A stretch of DNA of 64,000 bases from contig NC_133666.1 of NCBI RefSeq assembly GCF_037893015.1, positions 165,232,611 to 165,296,610 on the forward strand. Direction: 5' to 3'. Shown in pieces: positions 1 through 11,019 of the stretch. Both the position numbers and the translations under genes were made by a program. The DNA is from Macrotis lagotis (taxonomy: Eukaryota > Chordata > Mammalia > Peramelemorphia > Peramelidae). The first letter of the stretch is position 1. Each line of letters begins with the position of its first letter. A model generated the notes under the pieces. That model made no database searches. It saw nothing but the letters and a program-made list of their open reading frames with translations, and was not told where the DNA came from.

Positions 1-431
1 GAAATTATGGGAAGGCTTTGGGATCAGTTAACATCTTTTAGGAGAAAATGGAATTCTTTAAACATGTCAAAGAAGAAGCAAATGGCAAGTCATATAGGGA
101 TGATCTACTCATGTACCAGATTTGCTCCTTTCAATAAATCAACTGGTTCATCCTAGGCATGTGACAGTTCAGATTAATTTGCTTTTGGGGAGCTATATGA
201 ATATGTATCAATAACATTTATTTTGTTCAGCTGGAGCCCCCAGCTGGTATTCCCAGTAATTAGACAAAATTTATTATTTTCTCTTCCTCACTATATTTGA
301 CTGACTATATTCTTCCCTCATCTGCATTTAATTCCCTAAGGACCCTCACAGACACATTGTAAAGGATATCTTTGAGGAACCAATTTCTTCTGAAAATACA
401 TATCAAATACAGGAAGAGAACAGTCTTAAAG
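1..431. other. Unassigned sequence, no feature seen
   Basis: AT-rich single-copy-looking DNA upstream of the first L1. No reading frame, repeat or splice pattern could be supported on either strand. Confidence 0.5.
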
Positions 432-441
432 ATAAAGGTTG
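432..441. repeat. Target-site duplication, left copy (L1 at 442)
   Basis: ATAAAGGTTG. It matches 1122-1131 on the far side of the L1 A-tail; flanking AAAG precedes both copies. Confidence 0.75.
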
Positions 442-1121
442 ATGTGCATGCCCTTTGATCTAGCAATACCACTACTGGGTCTATACCCTGAAGAGATTAT
501 GAAAAAGGGTAAAACCATCACCTGTACAAGAATGTTCATAGCAGCTCTATTTGTGGTGGCACAGAAATGGAAACTGAGGGAATGTCCATCAATTGGGGAA
601 TGACTTAACAAACTGTGGTATATGTATGTGATGGAACACTATTGTTCTATTAGAAACCAGGAAGGATGTAAATTCAGGGAAGCCTGGAAGGATTTGCATG
701 CACTGATGCTGAGCAAGATGAGCAGAACCAGAAGAACATTGTACACCCTAACAGCAACATGGAAGTGATGATTAACCTTAATGGACTTGCTCATACCAAC
801 AGGGAAACAATCAGGGACAATTTTGGGATATCTGTGATGGAGAATGCCATCTGTATCCTGAAAAAGAATTACAGAGTTTGAACAAAGACCAAAGACTATT
901 ACCTTTAATTTAAAAAAAAAATGTTTTCTTATTATGTAATTCTGCTATATCACATACTATATGTTTCTTCCTTAAGGATATGATTTCTCCCTCATCACAT
1001 TCAACTTAGATAAATACATGCTATAATATGGGAATGATGTAAAGACTAACAAACTGCCTTCTGTGGGGGGTGGGAGGAGGGAAGTTCAAAATAAAACCTT
1101 TCTAAAATTAAAAAAAAAAGA
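442..1121 (+). mobile_element. 5'-truncated L1 LINE, ORF2 C-terminus plus 3'UTR
   Basis: The sequence reads as the end of a marsupial L1. First comes the ORF2 C-terminal stretch (CAATACCACTACTGGGTCTA, then the segment encoding a tract like 'GEWQFMEHYCSI...', then GAGATGAGCAGAACCAGAAG-like text). A 3'UTR with a G-rich run near 1061-1080 and an A-rich tail at 1108-1120 follow. The direct repeat ATAAAGGTTG occurs at 432-441 and again at 1122-1131, which marks a target-site duplication, so this is one 5'-truncated insertion of about 680 bp. The frame is broken and codes for nothing functional. The antisense open frame at 426-611 is a shadow. Confidence 0.88.
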
Positions 1122-1131
1122 ATAAAGGTTG
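1122..1131. repeat. Target-site duplication, right copy (L1 at 442)
   Basis: ATAAAGGTTG directly after the A-rich tail. It pairs with 432-441. Confidence 0.75.
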
Positions 1132-1580
1132 GACTATAAGCTCATATATTGGACTATAGAGTATAGCACAAAAGCCATAGGTAGGGAAGGGATAAGAAAT
1201 TTGGAGTATTGAAAGATTCATTCTTAGCAAACAGGAAGAATATAACCATTCTGCTTCATGTGAATAATAATATACACAATAATCTTCTTCTGATTCAGGT
1301 GAACTAATAGTGATCAGATGAACTGTCTCCCTCTGAGGCTGCTTTTTCACCTTTCTTCTGATTCTTAGTAGTTCTCTGGAGAACCTCTCATCTTCTCTGC
1401 TTACTCAGAATAACTTCCTCACTTCTAATTTCTTGTTAATATATTATCTTTTCCTTCTCTTTCAGCAAGAAGAATGAAAGAATGTCCCTTTCGGAAAGTC
1501 ACAGTCCTTATAGTTCTTGGATCAGAATATCCTAAGGATTTCTGTCTTGTATGGACATCCATCTCTATTGTGTTTACTAT
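1132..1580. other. Unassigned sequence
   Basis: No recognisable repeat or gene. Open frames crossing it run into the GA microsatellite and have no coding character. Confidence 0.45.
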
Positions 1581-1582
1581 GC

Positions 1583-1593
1583 GCACACACACA

Positions 1594-1642
<49 letters not shown>
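1583..1642. repeat. (CA)n-(GA)n compound microsatellite
   Basis: About 7 CA units (1583-1596) switch to 23 uninterrupted GA units (1597-1642). The pure GA tract suggests it is polymorphic and recent. Confidence 0.97.
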
Positions 1643-1644
<2 letters not shown>

Positions 1645-2040
1645 CAATTTTGCCACACAAAGGAATTTAAATTTATAGGGGAAAAATTTATCAAGTCTCA
1701 ACATTTTTAAACTCATTGAACTGAGAATTTTATTTCTGGAAATGAGCATTCCTAATTTAGTAATTATTCTACAATAATTCAGAATGAATTTGTGTTGTTT
1801 TGCTTGTTTTTCCTTAGATTTGTTTGCTTTTTTTGTTTGTTTTTAAATTATATATTTTTATGCTTAGTTTTTGTCCAAGTATTAGTTATTTTGTAAGGTT
1901 ATTTTGTTGTTTTTCCTGCATATTTTTCCTTGTACTATTATTCCTTTTTTTATTCATGTATTTGAACATATGTAAATAGAACAAAATAATCAATTTTTAA
2001 AGTAGATTTTTTAAAAACCAACAACAAAAAGTGCCATGAC
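1643..2040. other. T-rich unassigned sequence
   Basis: Runs of TTTG/TTTT around 1795-1960. No structure beyond base composition was seen. Confidence 0.45.
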
Positions 2041-3100
2041 TTCATCAACAAAAGATCATGCCAGACTAACCAGATTTCCTTTTTTGACCACTACAGACCT
2101 GATAGAAAGATCTGGAAAAAATGTAATGTAGATTTTATCAAATGTAGATTGTATCAAAGCACTTGACACATAGTATTCTTGTGAGCAAGAGGAGATGGGG
2201 CTAGATGATAATACAGTTGGATGGTTCCAATCTAGTAGAACAACTGAACCCAAAGGGTATTCATTAATGATTTGTTGTCATCTTGGAAAGGGTTATCTAG
2301 TATATTGCTCCAGGAATCTGTGCTGTATTTAGGATTTTTATCAATGGCTTGGATAAAAGCACAGATGGTCTTCTTTTTAAATTTGCAGATGACAGAAAAC
2401 GGGAGTAATCAGAAACATGATAGATGATAGAGTCAGGGTCAAAAAAAAATTTTTGACAGCCTAGAATGTTTGCTTGAATCTAATAAGATGTAGTTTAATG
2501 GGGATAAATGTAACCTCCTATAATTAGATTGAAAATATCAGCCCTAACAGTACAAAATGAAGGTGAAGTTATATAATAATTCACTTAAAAAATAATCTGT
2601 CGGCTTCAATGAACCACTTGCTAAATCTGAGTAAACCCTGTGATATAATCACTCCCCTAAAATGTTAAGGTAATCTTAAACTACATTGTAATATAAAATT
2701 TGAGATTTAGGATTTCATTGTCTCATTGTAAACAATCCTGGTTAGATCAAATCAGAATCATTGCAGTCAGTTTTGAACATTACACTTTAGGAAGGACATT
2801 GAAAAAAACTGAAGAACAGTTTTGTAAATATTTTATAAATATTATAAGAATCAGAAATATTTCAGAAAGGAAAAGATTTAGTTGGTGAACATCATAGCCA
2901 TCCACAAGATTTGAAGACTGTCATATAGAAAAGTGATCAGACTTAGTCTGGACACAGAGAATAGAAATTAAAGCATTGAAAATGAATTACAAAATGGGTG
3001 GATTTAGTTTTTATATAAAGTTAAAACAAAATATAAAAAACTTCCTAACTATTTGAACTTTCCAAAAGTTAATGAAGTTTACTTGAGGAGACAGTAAAGT
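2041..3100 (+). mobile_element. Decayed L3/CR1-clade LINE, RT domain to 3' region
   Basis: The order of recognisable pieces follows a CR1/L3 reverse transcriptase. A degraded 'SKAFD..SHTILV' segment lies near 2130-2190. It is followed by 'TQRVVIN' near 2235-2265, a 'FINGLDK...FADD'-like segment (TTTGCAGATGACA) near 2340-2395, and 'DKCNLL'-like text near 2500. Downstream, ACATTACACTTTAGGAAGGACATTG (2777-2800) and AAAAAACTTCCTAACTATT (3034-3052) match the distal CR1/L3 text. Stops and indels are frequent. Identity was judged from memory of the family, not by alignment. Confidence 0.72.
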
Positions 3101-3104
3101 TTTG

Positions 3105-3362
3105 TTGTTCTTGTTGTTTACTCATTTTTCAGTTGTATCTTACTCTTTGTGACACCATTAGGGGTTTTCTTGGCAAAAATGTTTGAATGTTTTGCCATTT
3201 CCTTCTCTAGGTCAGTTTTCAGATGAGGCAAATAAGGTAAATGGTTTAAATCACTTTCTCAGGGTCACACAGCTAAGTGTCTGAGATTGAATTTGAACTC
3301 ATAAAGATGAAGTTTCCTGTTCCAGACCCTGTATTCTAAATCCACTGTGCCACCCTAGGTAC
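3105..3362 (-). mobile_element. Type C tRNA-derived SINE, antisense
   Basis: On the minus strand this starts with the tRNA-like head (plus-strand end ATCCACTGTGCCACCCTAGGTACCC). It continues through GGTCACACAGCTAAGTGTCTGAG, a CAGATGAGG segment and GGGGTTTTCTTGGCAAAAATG, ending in a GTTGTT-rich tail at 3103-3117. It is diverged by scattered substitutions. Confidence 0.85.
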
Positions 3363-4189
3363 CCTTGGGCAGAAGATACTTTTATTTAGCATTTCAACAG
3401 CAAATTAAAAATTACAAGATTTGGCTTACAGTGGCAGAGTGATAAAGAAAAGTTAAATAAAAATTATCATTTGATTGGCTAACTAGAATAGAATGCTTCT
3501 GACATAAAGTCAAATTATCCTGTGGTTTACTAGTTGAATGGGTCCCTGGATTTGGGGAACAAACTTTCTTTAAAGTGCCACATTCTTAGTATAGTTGAAC
3601 TTGTGAATGTATGAAATATTGAATCTGAAAGCTTATGGAAATTTTATGAATCTTTTTGATTCTTTAAGCCAGCTATTGATTACCATATACAAGATCTTAT
3701 TTGTCAGCTATACTATCTCTTGACTTTTCTGTGTTAGGTAACTTGAACTCAGACCATGTAAGCAAGAAGAAAAAAAGACATTATAGAAAACCCCACTTGT
3801 GCAGTAGAGTTATAGATGAATTAAATCATAAGAGAATCTGATTGTTGTCCATGTGTAATTTATCAAACTATATTTGTTGGGTAGAATTTCCATTTCAAGT
3901 GTAGTTTTTTATCTTCAACAACATCTTGAGTCCTCAATCTATATATTTTTCCTTCTTCATATCTTTCTAGCACTCTTTTCCTGAACACTTCCCCTTTCTG
4001 AGCTTTTAGATGCTGTGGGATTTATGTGTTCCAAATGTGTTGATTTTATTGAAGTTTGAAGAGGAGGGAGACTGATAAATAAGAAGTTGCCAATCAATCT
4101 CCACATAGCAAAGAACGGGTGAAGTACTGTTCCCCAAAACTGCTGCAGTTCTTTACCTAATAACTGTAACTGGTCTTCCAGTTAGTAAA
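3363..4189. other. Unassigned sequence
   Basis: No clear repeat. The minus strand has an AATAAA near 4046-4051 that could be the polyadenylation signal of the pseudogene candidate just downstream on the plus strand, but no A-tail follows. Confidence 0.4.
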
Positions 4190-4815
4190 AGCATCACTGA
4201 AGCACTGAAGCAAGCTCAAGTTCCAGTAATTTCTTTCTGTAATCTTCTTCAGTAAATTCCCTCCTTGAAAACATGGTGACCAAAGAAAAATTGTTGAAAA
4301 TATTACCAAACATCTGAGCAGTAAATTGTCTTGCTTCTTCTAAAGGAGCATCAGAAGGAAACTGATTCACCTGGATGACAGACCTGTATTCTTTCAGCAG
4401 CACTTCTTTTTAGTGAAGAGGACTCTTAATTCTCATTTCACACTGTTTGGCCAATAAAGCAGTAGCTTTGGCAACTTCTACTTCTCCCTTTGTCACTGTA
4501 AAATGGTCTCAAAGAAGAGTGTTCTCCTCTTTTATCCACTCCCCGGCTGTTTTATCTTCTGCTTTTTTCCCTGTTCCTCTCCTCTAACATTCTTTTTGTC
4601 AACTCTTCTTCCTGTTTTCTTTTATTGTCCAATATTTCTTTTGCCAGTTTTTCTTTTATTGATTTCCTTCTTTATCTCTTTCTGTTCTTCCTCTTTTCTC
4701 TTCTAGACTTTCTTCAAGTTTTTTTTGTTAGTCTTTCCACTTCTTCAGCTTGGTGACCCATTACTCTCTTATCTAAATAATCATTGATTCCCTGACTGGA
4801 CTGTCTTCAACCAGA
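4190..4815 (-). pseudogene. Candidate processed pseudogene of an unidentified coiled-coil protein
   Basis: Read on the minus strand, 4815 to 4190 gives protein-like text in one direction, broken by stops and frameshifts. The N-terminal part (4815-4570) is strongly charged and heptad-like (QAEEVERLTKK..., then KRKQEEELTKRMLEERNRE). A frame change follows near 4560. After it comes a better-preserved part (4500-4194) with segments such as GEVEVAKATALLAKQCEMRI, a TAA stop at about 4412, then SDAPLEEARQFTAQMFG, FNNFSLVTMF and EFTEEDYRKKLLELE. No intron-like gap separates the two parts. That would fit a reverse-transcribed mRNA, but I see no A-tail or target duplication, so a decayed exon is also possible. 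I do not recognise the parent protein and give no function. Confidence 0.45.
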
Positions 4816-4817
4816 GC

Positions 4818-4992
4818 CTCAGATGTTTTTTAGATGTGTAACACTAGGAAAGTCACCTGAACTCGATCTGCCTCCATTTTTTTAATCTGTAAAATGGGGG
4901 TTATAATAGCATTTACTGCACAGTACTATTTGTGAGGATTGTACTAGATGTTTGTAAGACACTTTACAAACCTTAAACCATCCAATAAATGG
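4818..4992 (+). mobile_element. MIR-like/type D SINE fragment
   Basis: The core reads 'gtgtaacac..ggaaagtcacctgaa.. ctgcctcc' then ATCTGTAAAATGGGGGTTAT. It continues with ATAGCATTTACTGCACAGTA, a TGTGAGGATTG segment and GACACTTTACAAACCTTAAA. This is the MIR-like order: tRNA-like region, core, 3' LINE-like tail. Confidence 0.75.
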
Positions 4993-5156
4993 ACAAAGGA
5001 GGAGGAGGAGAAAGAGAGGGAAGAGAAGGAGGAAGGAAAAAGAGGAACAAGGAAGAGGAAGAGAAGAAGAAGAAAAAAGAATTAGAAGAAGAAAAAGAAG
5101 AAAAGAGGAGGAAGAGGAGGAGGAAGAGGTAGTAGTGATAGTGGTGGTGGTGGTAG
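4990..5156. repeat. GA/GAA-rich low-complexity tract
   Basis: Purine-only (GGA, GAA, AAG) for about 125 bp, then short GTG/GTA steps. The frame on the minus strand over it is a low-complexity artefact. Confidence 0.92.
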
Positions 5157-5239
5157 ATTTCTTCCTCACTCTAGTTCCTTAAATAAAGGCTGGAATATAA
5201 TATTTTAAGTATGTTTTAGAGGATATTCTTTTTAAATGA

Positions 5240-5345
5240 CATCAGGGAGATGATGCTGAGCTAAGTCACCAGCCTCACTTTCTCCTCCAGAGTCATCTGG
5301 GTCCGGTGGTCAAATGTGAATTAGGATGACTGAAGATGGCTCAGA
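5240..5345 (-). mobile_element. Type B SINE fragment, antisense
   Basis: CATCAGGGAGATGATG, then GTCACCAGCCTCACTTTCTC, TCCAGAGTCATCTGGGTCC and GGATGACTGAAGATGGC. This is the reverse complement of the type B body found next to it at 5400-5530, so the two form an inverted pair. Confidence 0.75.
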
Positions 5346-5570
5346 TACTTGCCACTTACTAGCTGTGTGACCTTGGGCAAGTTATTTAACTCTGATTACC
5401 TCACATCCAGGACCATCTCCAATCATCCTGATTTATATCTGGCCACTGGATGCCTGCAGGAGAAAGTGAGTCTAGTGACTTGGCACATTTCCTCATTCAA
5501 ATCCAATTCATGTGTTTGACATGGCATCACCTTTCCTGTTGTCATGGTCTTCTTCAAGAATGAAGGACAA
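5346..5570 (+). mobile_element. Type B SINE, sense
   Basis: TCAGATACTTGCCACTTACT, AGCTGTGTGACCTTGGGCAA, then ATCTGGCCACTGGATG, TCAAATCCAATTCATGTG, and the terminal TGGTCTTCTTCAAGAATG. The extreme 3' end (5556-5570) became the target of a type A SINE. Confidence 0.85.
5556..5570. repeat. TSD left (SINE 5571)
   Basis: AAGAATGAAGGACAA, exact match to 5732-5746. Confidence 0.95.
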
Positions 5571-5731
5571 GGGGCGACTAGGTGGCATAGTGGATAAAGC
5601 ACTGGCCTTGGAGTCAGGAGTACCTGGGTTCAGATCTGGTCTCAGACACTTAGTAATTACCTAGATGTGTGGCTTTGGGCAAGCCACTTAACCCCGTTTG
5701 CCTTGCAAAAACTAAAAAGAAAAAAAAAAAA
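5571..5731 (+). mobile_element. Type A tRNA-derived SINE, full length with TSD
   Basis: It begins GGGGCGACTAGGTGGCATAG, with an A-box-like TGGCATAGTGG and a B-box-like GGTTCAGATCT. The type A body follows (GTAATTACCTAG, TGGGCAAGCCACTTAACCCC) and it ends in an A-rich tail. AAGAATGAAGGACAA flanks it at 5556-5570 and 5732-5746, so it was inserted by L1-type target-primed reverse transcription into the tail of the older type B SINE. Confidence 0.95.
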
Positions 5732-5746
5732 AAGAATGAAGGACAA
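5732..5746. repeat. TSD right (SINE 5571)
   Basis: AAGAATGAAGGACAA, exact match to 5556-5570. Confidence 0.95.
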
Positions 5747-5749
5747 AAG

Positions 5750-6323
5750 CATCTTTTTATGTATGTCTAGTAATAGTCTCTAAAGTCTCTTCCAACTCTG
5801 GGGTACTGAGATTCATGTTTAATCTTTGCATCTCTCCCACGTACTGAGTGTAGAATTCTAATCATAGCAGATACTTTAAAACATTGTACTAAAAGTTAAC
5901 ACAGCATGAACAGGATTTCAATTCTTTACTTCATACCTAGAATCTTCTTATTTTCTGAAGCTACTGGCTACTCCATTTCTCAAGTCCAATGTGATCTCTA
6001 GTTTTTCTCCATTCTTTTCTCCCTTTATATTCTGTCATTACTCTCCGTACTGACTGATTAATATTGTGTGGTTCTTAAACAGATGTATACTTATATAGAT
6101 CTTTTTAGCAAACTTTTTGTCAACTCTCATGCTTTGAAACTGCTGATAATCATTATTCACATTTAAGAGTAAAAAATATTTTTCGAAGTCTTCTACCCTC
6201 ATAACATTGAAACAATCCTATCTCCAGGTTACTTCAGAAAAAGAAAAGCTTAAAAATGTTTTGATTTAGAATTACATGCCAATTTCCAGCTACACTGATT
6301 TTCCCTGGCTCAGAAGTTCCCTT
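5750..6323. other. Unassigned sequence
   Basis: No gene or clear repeat was recognised. Confidence 0.4.
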
Positions 6324-6339
6324 AAGAGTTACAGGATTC
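6324..6339. repeat. TSD left (SINE 6340)
   Basis: AAGAGTTACAGGATTC, exact match to 6487-6502. Confidence 0.93.
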
Positions 6340-6486
6340 TGGAAGCTAGGTGGTGCAGTGGATAGAGCGCTGGCCCCGGAGTCAGGAGTACCTGAGTTCA
6401 AATCCTCAGACACTTAATAATTACCTAGCTGTGTGGCCTTGGGCAAACCACTTAACCCCATTTGCCTTGCAAAAACCTAAAAAAAA
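6340..6486 (+). mobile_element. Type A SINE, full length with TSD
   Basis: Head GGAAGCTAGGTGGTGCAGTG, A-box-like TGGTGCAGTGG and B-box-like GTTCAAATCC. A short deletion right after the B-box removes about 5 bp relative to the other copies. AAGAGTTACAGGATTC flanks it at 6324-6339 and 6487-6502, an exact 16 bp duplication. Confidence 0.95.
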
Positions 6487-6502
6487 AAGAGTTACAGGAT
6501 TC
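6487..6502. repeat. TSD right (SINE 6340)
   Basis: AAGAGTTACAGGATTC, exact match to 6324-6339. Confidence 0.93.
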
Positions 6503-7410
6503 AGTGAATTTTCCTTAGTTTTTTTGAATGATTGCTAGAAGTAAATAGGATCAGAGTTCAAATTGATGTCTAGTCCCCAGATAATTTTCCTTTGAAAATT
6601 ATGACCCTTTTCTTCCTCATTCTTTCATGCCCACCTATGCAGAATATTTTTACTTTGTTCCTATCTCTACTCTGAGATGCAAAGGATGTACTTTTCAGTT
6701 TTTAGAATGTCAAAAGTTGCACAGAGGGATTTTTTAAATGTATTTTTTGAATGAATCTAATAATTGGTTCCTGATCGATATTCCTCAGATGACTAAAGTA
6801 TTTTAGGGAACATAACAGGAGAGCTCATTAAAATGAGTTCCTTTAGATTTTTCAGATAATAGGAAAATAGTACATGAATCAAATATGGGTTCTTATGGCA
6901 TTGGAATAAACTAGTTCTAATATTCTTATTCTTTCCCACTGCTCAAAAAATCCTGCATTATATCTGAATCTGTAACTTATTTTTCATTTTGTAGATTAAA
7001 AGGAAGGTAAAGGAATAAACTTTTACCAAGTAATGAGTATAGTATTCAAATGGATCTTTGATGTCATTGCTTTGGAGAACTTCAGCAGGTTATGATACAA
7101 ATTATCCTGTGTTTATTCCTGACTTTCCTGTCTGACACTTGTTCATGTTCTCCCAGAAGATCACCAAGGTACATTCTGTCCAATAATGTGCTGGAGGCCT
7201 TACTTGATTGCTCCTGTAACTGTGAGGATGCCAGTGAATCACTGAAGTTATCCATCTTTCATTACTCACCTTCATTACATTCTTAGCTAATTTTTCTCCT
7301 TTATTATGTTTGCCAATCTTTTCCTCCTTTTTCCTTCTTTGAAAATCTACATTGGTCATATAGCTTGCTCATATCTACCATGTGTCTCTCCAAAACTCTC
7401 CACATGATAA
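6503..7410. other. Unassigned sequence
   Basis: No repeat family was recognised. Two overlapping open frames of 64 and 85 codons (7092-7286 plus, 7102-7359 minus) have no protein character that I recognise. Confidence 0.4.
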
Positions 7411-7545
7411 TTATCTTGAATGAAGCATTTATTTAGCATACACTGAACACTTTGCTAAGTACTGTGTAAACAAATAGAAATAAAAAGTCAATCCCTGCTT
7501 TCAAAGATGTCATATTCTAACTGAGAAAGCAATATATATGGAAGA
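7411..7545 (-). mobile_element. L2 LINE 3' end, antisense
   Basis: AAGCATTTATTTAGCATACA, then AACACTTTGCTAAGTACTGT, AATCCCTGCTTTCAAAGATG and CATATTCTAACTGAGAAAG. This is the antisense form of the conserved L2 3' terminus. Confidence 0.75.
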
Positions 7546-9265
7546 TTTCAACTACAAGTCAGATGTACTCTTTAAGGTACAGTAGAAAAGCAAGCTTTAA
7601 TGTCATTTCTACAGATAAAATCCTATCAGTTTTGATTATTAAACCACCTGACAACGTCAAAGACTTTGATACCAAGAACTTTGTTTTCTGGGTTTTTAGT
7701 AATTGTGTCTTTAGCATTTGCAGTAACAATCACAAGGATGCATCTCCACAAGTGTTGTTTCCTTGGATATCTCAGGGCACTTGGCTGCAAGCATTACTAA
7801 TCTCAAGGCTCTTGCATTGAGTACTGGTCAGTCCCCATCAGGATCTGATGAGAGATGATGGTCAAGGTGAGGCTAGGGGTTTAACCCACCTGGCACAAGT
7901 CACCTCCTGTCTTTTTCTCAGGGTGCCTTGCTGCTTCAGCTAGGCTGAATCGAGTGTCCTATGAGTAGAAGTTGGTTGGAATGACTGAAACTTTCTCCAT
8001 TAGAATTGCTTCCCTGGATGAGGAGGTAGGAATAAGAGGAAAAGATGCTGCTGTTCCCAGAGCTTTTGTGCCAATCTGTCTCTGAGAGTTATTTGGTCAG
8101 TAGCTGTTCATGGAAAGACCCTCTTCACAATGATTTCTCCTCTCAATGAAGGCTGTGGAGGTTGATGGACTGGAAATAGTTTTATTTTCCTAAGGTTCTT
8201 TGGTTGATGATGAACAGATTTTGGAGATTATGTTGTTCCATATCTCAAAGACATCAAAGACAACATCAATAGTAGAATATTAATATAACTGTCTAGGATT
8301 AAAATTATTTACATGAAAACAGTTAGCTACTTCCTCTCTGATGGCCCCCACTTCATGTAGACAGTCTTTCCCAGCTCCTCACCTCAGTTTCCTAGGGGAG
8401 GGAGGTGACTTTCTCTCAGGCAACATCTTCATGGTTCATCCTCACTTGGGGTCATATGGGACCAGCATGTCAGCCAGGAGAGAACAACAGGGAGAAGAGA
8501 GAGAAAGGAAATTAATTTGTCTGAGAAACTCTCCTGTTTATTTAACTTCTTCTAAAGTCTCTGTTTAAATTTGTTTGTACCTGGAGTGAATCATGATATT
8601 TGGGTTCATGTGATTTGATACCTCAATGAAAGAGTTAATAAAATATTAAAATCAATATTAGTGAGACTCTTTCCCATAGAACTCAGAAACTGCCAGTCAG
8701 TGTAGAATCCTGCCTATTTAAATGGACTCCAACTCTTTTCTTTCTCTCTCTCTATATAATATTCTAGTCATTGTTCCACTGTCTTTTTCAAATTGCTGTT
8801 CACAAATAATGGAGCACTTTAAGTGAGGAAAGTTATGATCAATCACTAGAAAGATGAAAAGTTGAAAACTAATTAAAAATAAATTGTAAGAGTAACTGTA
8901 AGGAACAGAAAAGATTTGATTTAGGAATTTTCCATTTTGGACAGAATGAACTCTGTCAGGGGAAGTACATTAACAGGACATGCCCATTGCTCTGCTTCAT
9001 GCTGTCTGTCCCAGATACCTAAATAAGAAAAAAGAAAGCAACAGTAAAAAGAGAGCCCAGTAGTTATTCCATCCTTATTCTTTCTCTCCAGATTTCATTT
9101 GTCCTCAATATAACTTACTTGCCTCCCACTGGATTTTCTTAAGTGATTTCCTCAACTTCACTGTCCATGGACATAAAATGTCTCTTTTAAAAGCTTCTTG
9201 ATCCCTTCCAGAATAGGAAGTATAATTAGCTTTTAGATACTCTTCTTTAACTCATAGGTTGTGAA
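7546..9265. other. Unassigned sequence, weakly gene-like composition only
   Basis: This 1.7 kb is less AT-rich than its surroundings, particularly 7820-8480, and holds no repeat that I recognise. The best open frame (8341-8568, plus) is short and has no known motif. It could be old unique sequence, or a transposon too diverged to see. Confidence 0.4.
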
Positions 9266-9589
9266 ATGTCAAATTTCTGCCATGGTCAGACCTTTGTGAA
9301 TCTCCAAGTGCTATCCAATATCACCTTGGTATTTTTTAAAAAGTGTTTTTCTTTCACAAAGAAGCTTGTATTGCTAAAGGTGCTTTGGAATTTCCCAAAG
9401 AAATTTAACTACTTTTCCCGTCTTAATTCTGAGCCCAACTTGTTTTCCCTTTGTACTATCAGTCCCAAATACACATACTATTGGACAGGCTCTACAGATA
9501 TGATCAGAGAAATGACTTTGAACTATGAATGGAAAGACACCTTGCTGCAAAGGTCTTTAAGGGAGCAAGCATTTTGCTCTACCAAATGA
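9266..9589 (+). other. 107-codon open frame, probably not a gene
   Basis: An ATG frame of 107 codons with no motif, signal peptide or membrane span that I recognise, and with F/K/S-rich composition as expected of AT-rich chance frames. No splice or promoter context supports it. It is recorded because it is one of the longer frames free of simple repeats. Confidence 0.15.
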
Positions 9590-9865
9590 AATAATCAGCT
9601 CAATATAATTTTGTATTCTCTATATCTTCCTGTCAATTGAAAAAAATAGTAAGATCTGATCTTACTTGTTTCCTTGTAATATCTTCCTATCCTTGATCTA
9701 TGTGCAACTGAGTCTCATAAAGATTCCATAAAATTAAAATGATACCATTTAAGGTGATTTTTCAGAATTTACAAGATCAGAAATTTCCTCTGTGCCCTTA
9801 GTATCTTCCTCTTCATCAGATACCTTGTGAATCAATCCCTCAAAGTCAGTCTCCCGAGTCAAAAA

Positions 9866-9912
9866 GTATTAAGTATTTATGATGTGCCAGGCACTGTGCT
9901 AGACACTGAGAA
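9866..9912 (-). mobile_element. Short L2 3'-end fragment, antisense
   Basis: TTATGATGTGCCAGGCACTG followed by TGCTAGACACTGAGAAGG, the L2 terminal signature. Confidence 0.6.
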
Positions 9913-10995
9913 GGCTGGAATCACTTCCAGCATGGATCACTTTTTATATACTTGATCTAACTCATATGCTTTTTCCCATCTTTCTCTTTTTAATGTCATT
10001 ACTAAACCCCTTGTAAACAAATCTAGTACTGCTGTTTGTGAGTTCAATGTTATGACTGAGACTGTCTTTATAGAGTTTTTTCAATTTCTTACCATTTATT
10101 ACCTTCGTTCCATTTTCATCCTTACATTCCTTGATGTATCCAGTATCTAATAATCATTTTAAGTAAGCTTTGCTTACTTCTATCTCCTGCTAAACTTTCT
10201 TTAAATTGGTCTTACCCTCTGTTGTTTCTCTCTGCTTTGTGAAGCAAAGCAGATTTTCTAAATGAGCTTTGTATTTTAAACCAGTGTTGCCTTTGACCAC
10301 CATCTCTCACTGATTGACAAGTCAATTAAATATTTGCTGACTAAAATATTTTTTAGGTTCCTTTATTCTTCTCATTGTGGCAATGGATTTACCTCAATTG
10401 AATTTCTATCTAAAATTATTATACAGTGTTGTTGTTATTTCTGCTGAACATTATCTATTTTACCTTATGAATTGTGTGTTAAAATTGCTCAGGATTGAGT
10501 TGTTTTGATTGTATACCATATTTTTCTCATTATTATTCTTTAAGATTCTTACTAATTCTGATCTTTATTCTGGTATGTCAATGGATTGACTATATCCAGA
10601 CAACTGATTCAGGAATAAGCTCTATAATAATAATGTCTATTTTTTTTCTTGCCTTTTAAAATACACTTAATTTTTGTGATTTATGTGGTACACAATATGC
10701 TCAGTACCTCCCAATTCATTTCTTAAAAGGATTATACATTAAGTAAAGGCCCAAAGTTTTAAAGTCTTTTTTATAATTTGTAATTTTCTTTATAGTTTCT
10801 TATTGTCTGTAAACCTGCATAAAATCCTCTGATGCTATGTCATTATCAGGTGCTGGGTTCTCAAAGGCTGTAACAGTGGAGTTGAAGATCTTGAAGGTTC
10901 TAGCACACTCAAAATGTTTCATCTAAGCTTCTTTAATAGATAAGCCTATTTTTCCAAGGACAAAGGTAGACTTTTTGCTTTCATTATTCATAATA
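9913..10995. other. AT-rich unassigned sequence
   Basis: About 1 kb of T-rich DNA without a readable frame. A small palindrome (CTGCTTTGTGAAGCAAAGCAG-like) lies near 10233-10253. Confidence 0.4.
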
Positions 10996-10997
10996 CT

Positions 10998-11019
10998 CCC
11001 CCCCCTATTCCCCCCCCCC
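10998..11019. repeat. Poly-C tract
   Basis: Two runs of eight or more C separated by TATT. Such runs are prone to sequencing or assembly length error. Confidence 0.9.
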
